Shown: piece after piece, positions 7,132 to 11,031 of the stretch
Position numbering within the stretch: the first letter of the stretch is position 1
Layout of the letters: every line of letters begins with the position of its first letter
Source of the DNA: Bacillus pseudomycoides DSM 12442
GTDB lineage: Bacteria > Bacillota > Bacilli > Bacillales > Bacillaceae_G
Direction of reading: 5' to 3'
Assembly (NCBI RefSeq): GCF_000161455.1
Contig: NZ_CM000745.1
Span: 5,301,661-5,312,691 of the forward strand
DNA: 11,031 nt
Notes under the pieces: model-generated
The model's database searches: none
What the model was told of the DNA's origin: nothing
Seen by the model: the letters and a program-made list of their open reading frames with translations, nothing else
Program-made: the position numbers and the translations under genes

Positions 7132-7190
7132 AATTGAAGGGTGTAGTGTATGAACCAAAAATACAAATGGTTTGAAGGGGGAGGGATAAA

Positions 7191-7940
7191 ATGAAAGGGA
7201 TTATCCTTGCCGGTGGAACTGGATCTCGATTGTACCCGATTACAAAGGTCACAAATAAGCATTTGCTTCCCGTCGGTCGCTATCCAATGATTTATCACTC
7301 TGTATATAAGCTTCGGGAATGCGGGATTACAGATATTATTGTCATTACCGGGAAAGAACATATGGGTGATGTAGTCAGTTTTCTTGGCAGTGGAGCTGAT
7401 TTTGGGGTGTCCTTCACATATCGTGTACAAGAGAAAGCGGGAGGAATTGCTGAAGCACTTGGGTTATGCGAAACGTTTGTGGGAAATGGGAAGATGATTG
7501 TCGTTCTAGGTGATAATGTTTTTTCTGACAGCTTGAAACCGTATGTAGAAAATTACAGAAAGCAAGGGGCAGGAGCCAGAATTTTATTAAAAGAAGTAGA
7601 TGACCCGCGTCGTTTTGGGGTTCCTCATATTCAAGATGGTAAGATTGTATGCATTGAAGAAAAACCGGCTTCTCCAAAGAGCAACTATGCTGTAATCGGA
7701 ATTTATATGTACGATAACAGTGTGTTTTCGATGATCAGTCAGTTAAAACCCTCTGATCGAGGAGAATTGGAAGTAACAGATATTAATAATGAGTATTTGG
7801 CAAGAGGAGTACTTACCTACGATACGCTGAAAGGATGGTGGACGGATGCCGGAACGCACCCTTCACTGCATAAAGCGAATACATTAGCGCAACATGTAGA
7901 TTTTGGTGATGAGTTTAATGGAGGGGGAGGGAAGAGTTGA
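7191..7940 (+). CDS. rfbA: Glucose-1-phosphate thymidylyltransferase (short form)
   Basis: RfbA (RmlA) makes dTDP-glucose from dTTP and glucose-1-phosphate, the first step to dTDP-L-rhamnose. The nucleotidyltransferase signature LAGGTGSRLYP is at residues 6-16. NKHLLPVG (22-29) carries the conserved lysine K23. LGDN (106-109) supplies the metal-binding D108. EEKP (156-159), GELEVTD (190-196) and WWTDAGT (216-222) line the sugar site. At 249 residues it is the short form known in the Bacillus cereus group and lacks the C-terminal extension of the roughly 290-residue enterobacterial enzyme, which carries the allosteric site there. The ATG has a strong GGGGGAGGG site five to six bases upstream. 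Its last codons hold the rfbC ribosome site, giving an unusual GGGGKS tail. The stop overlaps the rfbC start. Confidence 0.95.
   Translation: MKGIILAGGTGSRLYPITKVTNKHLLPVGRYPMIYHSVYKLRECGITDIIVITGKEHMGDVVSFLGSGADFGVSFTYRVQEKAGGIAEALGLCETFVGNGKMIVVLGDNVFSDSLKPYVENYRKQGAGARILLKEVDDPRRFGVPHIQDGKIVCIEEKPASPKSNYAVIGIYMYDNSVFSMISQLKPSDRGELEVTDINNEYLARGVLTYDTLKGWWTDAGTHPSLHKANTLAQHVDFGDEFNGGGGKS
7923..7931 (+). promoter_or_regulatory. rfbC ribosome site embedded in rfbA
   Basis: GGGGGAGGG lies five bases before the TTG start of rfbC, inside the last codons of rfbA. It repeats the same nine bases that precede rfbA. It supports TTG 7937 as the start and suggests coupled translation. Confidence 0.75.
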
Positions 7941-8503
7941 AGACGATTCCTGCATCTCTTTCTGATGTTAAGTTCATTGAGCCGAGTGTGTTTCATGATG
8001 CGCGCGGGTATTTTAAGGAAAGTTATAATGAAAAGGTGCTGAGGCATCTCGGTATTCACCACAAATTTGTACAGGACAATACATCGTATTCAAAGGAAGC
8101 GGGTGTGATAAGAGGGCTGCATTTTCAGCTAGAACCAAGAGCTCAAACAAAGCTCGTACAGGTTATACAAGGTGCGATTTTCGATGTTATTGTGGATTTG
8201 AGGAAGGGATCCCCAACCTATAAGAAATGGCAATCATTTTTGCTAACGGGTGATAATCATCGACTGTTACTTGTACCAAAGGGATTTGCACATGGTTTTT
8301 GTACACTCGTTCCTCACACAATTGTACATTATAAAGTAGATGAATTTTACGACGCGTCATGTGATAGTGGAATCGCATGGAATGATGAAGAATTTGCTAT
8401 TTCATGGCCCGTAAGTAACCCGGTTTTATCAGAAAAAGATGGCATGTTGCCTAAGTTCAACGAAACCACTCATTACTTTCAATTTAAGGAGATATCGACA
8501 TGA
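7937..8503 (+). CDS. rfbC: dTDP-4-dehydrorhamnose 3,5-epimerase
   Basis: RfbC (RmlC) epimerises C3 and C5 of dTDP-4-keto-6-deoxyglucose, the third step of dTDP-L-rhamnose synthesis. The 188-residue length matches the family. The cupin core is seen in FHDARGYFKESY (19-30), VQDNTSYS (45-52) and GVIRGLHFQ (56-64), where H62 is the expected catalytic base. K72 in QTKLVQV, PKGFAHGF (114-121) and Y132 in IVHYKVDEFY, the expected catalytic acid, complete the site. GIAWNDEEFAISWP (145-158) is the usual C-terminal signature. The start is TTG in a TTGA overlap with the rfbA stop, and the stop overlaps the rfbB start as ATGA, so the operon is translationally coupled. The order A-C-B-D matches the B. cereus group as I recall it. 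Confidence 0.95.
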   Translation: MKTIPASLSDVKFIEPSVFHDARGYFKESYNEKVLRHLGIHHKFVQDNTSYSKEAGVIRGLHFQLEPRAQTKLVQVIQGAIFDVIVDLRKGSPTYKKWQSFLLTGDNHRLLLVPKGFAHGFCTLVPHTIVHYKVDEFYDASCDSGIAWNDEEFAISWPVSNPVLSEKDGMLPKFNETTHYFQFKEIST

Positions 8504-9471
8504 ATGTACTAGTCACAGGAGGAGCAGGATTTATCGGTAGTAACTTTGTCCGTTATTTTCTCAAGAAGTATCCTGATTGCCATGTTATTAATTATGATTT
8601 GTTAACATACGCTGGCAATTTATCTAGTATCAAGGATATAGAGCCTCATAGTAATTATACCTTTATACAAGGGGATATAAGAGATGCTAAGAAAATTCAA
8701 GCTGTAATGCAAGATTACAAAATTGATAGTATCGTGCACTTTGCAGCGGAATCGCACGTAGACAGAAGTATACAAGGTCCTATGCAATTTTATACGACAA
8801 ACATAGTAGGAACAGCTGTATTATTGGAAGCTGCTAAAACTTTCGGTATTCAGCGATTCCTTCACATTTCAACAGACGAAGTGTACGGCTCTTTAGGAGA
8901 AACTGGTCATTTTACGGAAGAGACTCCTATCTCACCAAATAGCCCTTATTCTGCTAGTAAAGCCAGCTCGGATTTAATTGCTCTTTCTTATTTCGAAACG
9001 TACAAACTTCCTGTAATTGTTACACGCTGCTCTAACAATTACGGTCCATATCAATATCCAGAGAAACTCATTCCGCTTATGATTACAAATGCAATGGAAG
9101 ATAAGGAACTTCCTGTATATGGGAGGGGACAAAACGTGCGGGATTGGCTTCATGTATTCGATCATTGCACGGCAATTGATTTAGTTCTGCATAATGGAAG
9201 GGACGGAGAAATATACAATGTTGGAGGTAATAATGAAAAGAGAAACATAGAGATTGTGGAAATGATTTTAGAAAAGCTCGGAAAATCAAAGAATATGATA
9301 TCCTTCGTTCCAGACCGCCTTGGTCATGACTGGCGGTACGCAATCGATTCGTCTAAGTTACAGAGAGAACTGGGATGGAAACCGGTATACTCCTTTACAA
9401 AAGGCTTAGAGGATACAATAGAATGGTATAGGAAGAATGAACAATGGTGGAAGCCATTAAAGAGTAGGTGA
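8500..9471 (+). CDS. rfbB: dTDP-glucose 4,6-dehydratase
   Basis: RfbB (RmlB) converts dTDP-glucose to dTDP-4-keto-6-deoxyglucose with bound NAD, the second step of the pathway. The glycine motif GGAGFIG is at residues 7-13 and YDLLTYAGN (32-40) follows. HFAAESHVDRS (80-90) is diagnostic. The active site STDEVYG (124-130) gives T125, D126 and E127, and YSASK gives Y150 and K154. RCSNNYGPYQ (176-185), RGQNVRDWLHV (209-219) and DRLGHDWRYAID (272-283) are all typical of the dehydratase rather than of 4-epimerases. The 323 residues are the normal length. The ATG overlaps the rfbC stop as ATGA, with AAGGAG upstream. The gene is complete and shows nothing unusual. Confidence 0.96.
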   Translation: MNVLVTGGAGFIGSNFVRYFLKKYPDCHVINYDLLTYAGNLSSIKDIEPHSNYTFIQGDIRDAKKIQAVMQDYKIDSIVHFAAESHVDRSIQGPMQFYTTNIVGTAVLLEAAKTFGIQRFLHISTDEVYGSLGETGHFTEETPISPNSPYSASKASSDLIALSYFETYKLPVIVTRCSNNYGPYQYPEKLIPLMITNAMEDKELPVYGRGQNVRDWLHVFDHCTAIDLVLHNGRDGEIYNVGGNNEKRNIEIVEMILEKLGKSKNMISFVPDRLGHDWRYAIDSSKLQRELGWKPVYSFTKGLEDTIEWYRKNEQWWKPLKSR

Positions 9472-9477
9472 GATAAA

Positions 9478-10320
9478 GTGAAAGTACTTGTTACAGGAGC
9501 AGGAGGTCAGCTTGGTAAAGAATTTATTGCTTATTTTACAGAAAAAGGGGATACACTCTATAGTTTTACAAGAAAAGAATTAGATGTTACAGATGCTACG
9601 TCACTTAATCCTATCATGAAAAGCCTAAAACCAGATCTTGTCCTTCACTGCGCTGCGTATACAAAAGTAGATGCTGCTGAAGAAAATTGGAAAGAAGCAT
9701 ATGCTGTAAATGCATTGGGGACAAGAAACATAGCGGTAGCTTCGGAAGCAATAGGAGCGAAACTTGTTTATTTTAGTACGGATTATGTATTTGATGGAAT
9801 GCATGCGCGTGATTACCACGAATTTGATCAAACAAATCCTCTCAATGTATATGGTGCTTCTAAGCTAGCAGGGGAAGAAGCAGTAAGAAACTTTCACAGT
9901 CGGTACTTTATTATGAGAACATCATGGTTGTATGGCGGGGAAGGTCCAAATTTTGTACGGACAATGCAGACGTTGGCTCAGACAAAAAAGGAGCTACGCG
10001 TTGTGTGTGATCAAATTGGGTGTCCTACTTATACAAAAGATTTAGTATGTAAAACCGGCGAAATGATACAAACGAATCAGTATGGAACCTACCATGTGTC
10101 AAATCGGGGGGAATGTTCTTGGTTTGAGTTTGCTACTCGTATTTTTCAGGAAATGAGGGTCAACGTTAAGGTCATCCCTGTGAAAACGGAAGAATATAGG
10201 GCGAAAGCAGAAAGACCACGCTATTCAGTTTTACAGCACCTGTGCCTAGAACTGAATGGTTTTACTTCTATGAGACAATGGGAGGAAGCGCTGAGAGAAT
10301 ATATAATAGAAACTTTGTAA
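9478..10320 (+). CDS. rfbD: dTDP-4-dehydrorhamnose reductase
   Basis: RfbD (RmlD) reduces dTDP-4-keto-L-rhamnose with NADPH to give dTDP-L-rhamnose, the last step. The glycine motif GAGGQLG is at residues 7-13. HCAAYTKVDAAEE (57-69), STDYVFDG (100-107) and YGASK (Y125, K129) form the active site. RTSWLYG (147-153), QIGCPTYTKDL (179-189) and GTYHVSNRGECSWFEFA (203-219) are family signatures, and ERPRYSVLQ (245-253) near the end is the usual substrate-binding segment. At 280 residues it is full length. It starts with GTG six bases after the rfbB stop, with AGGTGAG as ribosome site overlapping the end of rfbB. It is the last gene of the operon; terminators follow within 100 bases. Confidence 0.95.
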   Translation: MKVLVTGAGGQLGKEFIAYFTEKGDTLYSFTRKELDVTDATSLNPIMKSLKPDLVLHCAAYTKVDAAEENWKEAYAVNALGTRNIAVASEAIGAKLVYFSTDYVFDGMHARDYHEFDQTNPLNVYGASKLAGEEAVRNFHSRYFIMRTSWLYGGEGPNFVRTMQTLAQTKKELRVVCDQIGCPTYTKDLVCKTGEMIQTNQYGTYHVSNRGECSWFEFATRIFQEMRVNVKVIPVKTEEYRAKAERPRYSVLQHLCLELNGFTSMRQWEEALREYIIETL

Positions 10321-10350
10321 TGACAAGTGAAAAAGCATTCAGATACAAAA

Positions 10351-10382
10351 CAGGCTGTGGAGAAGATTTTCTCCACAGCCTG
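10351..10382 (-). terminator. Terminator hairpin for the minus-strand gene
   Basis: CAGGCTGTGGAGAA and TTCTCCACAGCCTG pair perfectly over 14 bases with the loop GATT. Read on the minus strand it is followed by TTTTGT, so it should end the transcript of the cysteine-rich protein. It also lies after rfbD and could act as a backup in that direction. Confidence 0.75.
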
Positions 10383-10386
10383 TAAA

Positions 10387-10415
10387 TCGTAGCTCCATTA
10401 AGGAGCTGCGATTTT
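10387..10415 (+). terminator. Terminator of the rfb operon
   Basis: TCGTAGCTCC and GGAGCTGCGA form a ten-base stem (one G-T pair) with the loop ATTAA, followed by TTTTGTT on the plus strand. It lies 67 bases after the rfbD stop and just before the stop of the convergent gene. Confidence 0.8.
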
Positions 10416-10424
10416 GTTAATTAA

Positions 10425-11031
10425 TTAGACGAAATTCTGCACACAACCATCACAACCTCCGCCAGTAGGTTGGAATACGACGTTGTCAATAAAGGCCGTT
10501 CCTCCATTTCCATTGTCGACAAAGATGTTTTGGAAAGTAATACATGCTACTGTCGCATTGTCAGGCACACATACAACGAGAGTGTAAGGTTGGAAGGAAC
10601 TCTGACCTTGATGACCTTGTAGGACAATGTGTGGGAAATTATGTGAAACAATATCCGCAGGGCTAGGAGGACATTGCGTTGCCGGTAGCACTTGTGGGAA
10701 AGAAACGGATGCTACAGGTATCGCCCCATCCCTTACATCAGCGGCAAAGGAAAGCGTATAGCAACAACCTGGATCAACATCGACAGCCTGGCTGACACTT
10801 GTGAAGACAACTGCGTTTGTTGGAGTTGGTGGAAGCTCTAGGGCTACGATGCGTGTTGTTGCTGCTGGGTCGGATGGACCGGTTTGGCCTGTAACCAAAA
10901 TACCGCTGTGGGTGTTTTGCTGCTGGTTGTTTAAAGTTGCTCCATCCGTCGGGTTCCAACCTGTAGCAAATGCTCCAGTTGTACCATCAAATCCAGGATC
11001 GTGGAGTAGGTTGTTACATGGACAGCAACCT
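10425..11031 (-). CDS. Cysteine-rich jelly-roll-like protein, probable spore surface protein (5' partial)
   Basis: The frame stays open from the window edge (first full codon at 11028-11030) to TAA at 10425-10427, giving 201 visible residues; the N-terminus is outside. An apparent start at 10898 is only an internal TTG. The sequence resembles the NTTRR-F1-like or CBM-like jelly-roll domains of Bacillus collagen-like and exosporium proteins: an early LLHDPGFDGTTG and GWNPTDG, then HSGILV, SVSQAVDVDPGCCYTLSF, and near the end GTAFIDNVVFQPTGG. Ten cysteines are visible, in GCCPC, PGCCY and GGGCDGC plus three single ones, which suits disulfide cross-linking in a spore coat or exosporium. No collagen-like repeat is seen in the visible part, and the protein ends soon after the domain. 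It is richer in GC than all other genes here. It converges on the rfb operon. Family assignment is from memory of the fold pattern and is tentative. Confidence 0.6.
   Translation of the reverse strand, partial: GCCPCNNLLHDPGFDGTTGAFATGWNPTDGATLNNQQQNTHSGILVTGQTGPSDPAATTRIVALELPPTPTNAVVFTSVSQAVDVDPGCCYTLSFAADVRDGAIPVASVSFPQVLPATQCPPSPADIVSHNFPHIVLQGHQGQSSFQPYTLVVCVPDNATVACITFQNIFVDNGNGGTAFIDNVVFQPTGGGCDGCVQNFV

Noticed and set aside
7104..7430. Minus-strand open frame over the start of rfbA
   Set aside because: It is antisense to a clear enzyme gene and has no family features. Similar antisense frames over rfbA-rfbD were dropped for the same reason.
10774..10959. Minus-strand 61-codon frame
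   Set aside because: It overlaps the cysteine-rich gene on the same strand in another frame and shows no domain.
1..11031. CRISPR arrays, tRNA, rRNA, riboswitch or replication origin
   Set aside because: I saw no regular repeat-spacer array, no cloverleaf or rRNA-like segment, no aptamer-like leader and no iteron or DnaA-box cluster.

Overview
The window looks like part of a surface-glycan locus from a spore-forming member of the Bacillota, close to the Bacillus cereus group. The dTDP-rhamnose enzymes, the short form of RfbA and the TPR-containing glycosyltransferase resemble what I recall of the region around the exosporium glycoprotein bclA in that group. The immediate downstream neighbour differs from the arrangement I remember there (fabI), so this may be a related species or a rearranged strain. 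The species call is inference.

Layout. At the left, on the minus strand, lies a family-2 glycosyltransferase with a TPR-like C-terminal half (47-1315). Its divergent neighbour is an NAD-dependent sugar-nucleotide epimerase (1801-2715). Next come three plus-strand genes separated by long AT-rich gaps: a CmcI-type SAM methyltransferase (3324-3947), a StrF-like glycosyltransferase fused to a second SAM methyltransferase (4339-5670), and a stand-alone paralogue of the same StrF-like glycosyltransferase (6254-6922). A tightly packed operon, rfbA-rfbC-rfbB-rfbD (7191-10320), makes dTDP-L-rhamnose. Two back-to-back hairpins then separate it from a convergent, cysteine-rich, probably spore-surface protein gene that runs off the right edge (10425-11031).

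How the genes could work together (inference): the rfb operon supplies dTDP-L-rhamnose, the epimerase supplies another nucleotide sugar, the three glycosyltransferase domains build a short oligosaccharide, and the two methyltransferase domains cap or decorate it. Methylated rhamnose is a known component of exosporium glycans in the B. cereus group. The most distinctive gene is the glycosyltransferase-methyltransferase fusion next to a fusion-free paralogue.

The gaps between 2716 and 7190 are long for a bacterium and hold short coding-like fragments without start codons (about 2852-2959, 6049-6180 and 7038-7115). This suggests gene gain and decay in this part of the locus. The rfb operon is compact and visibly less AT-rich, and the right-hand gene is richer in GC than everything else. 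I saw no tRNA, rRNA, CRISPR array, intact insertion sequence or replication origin.
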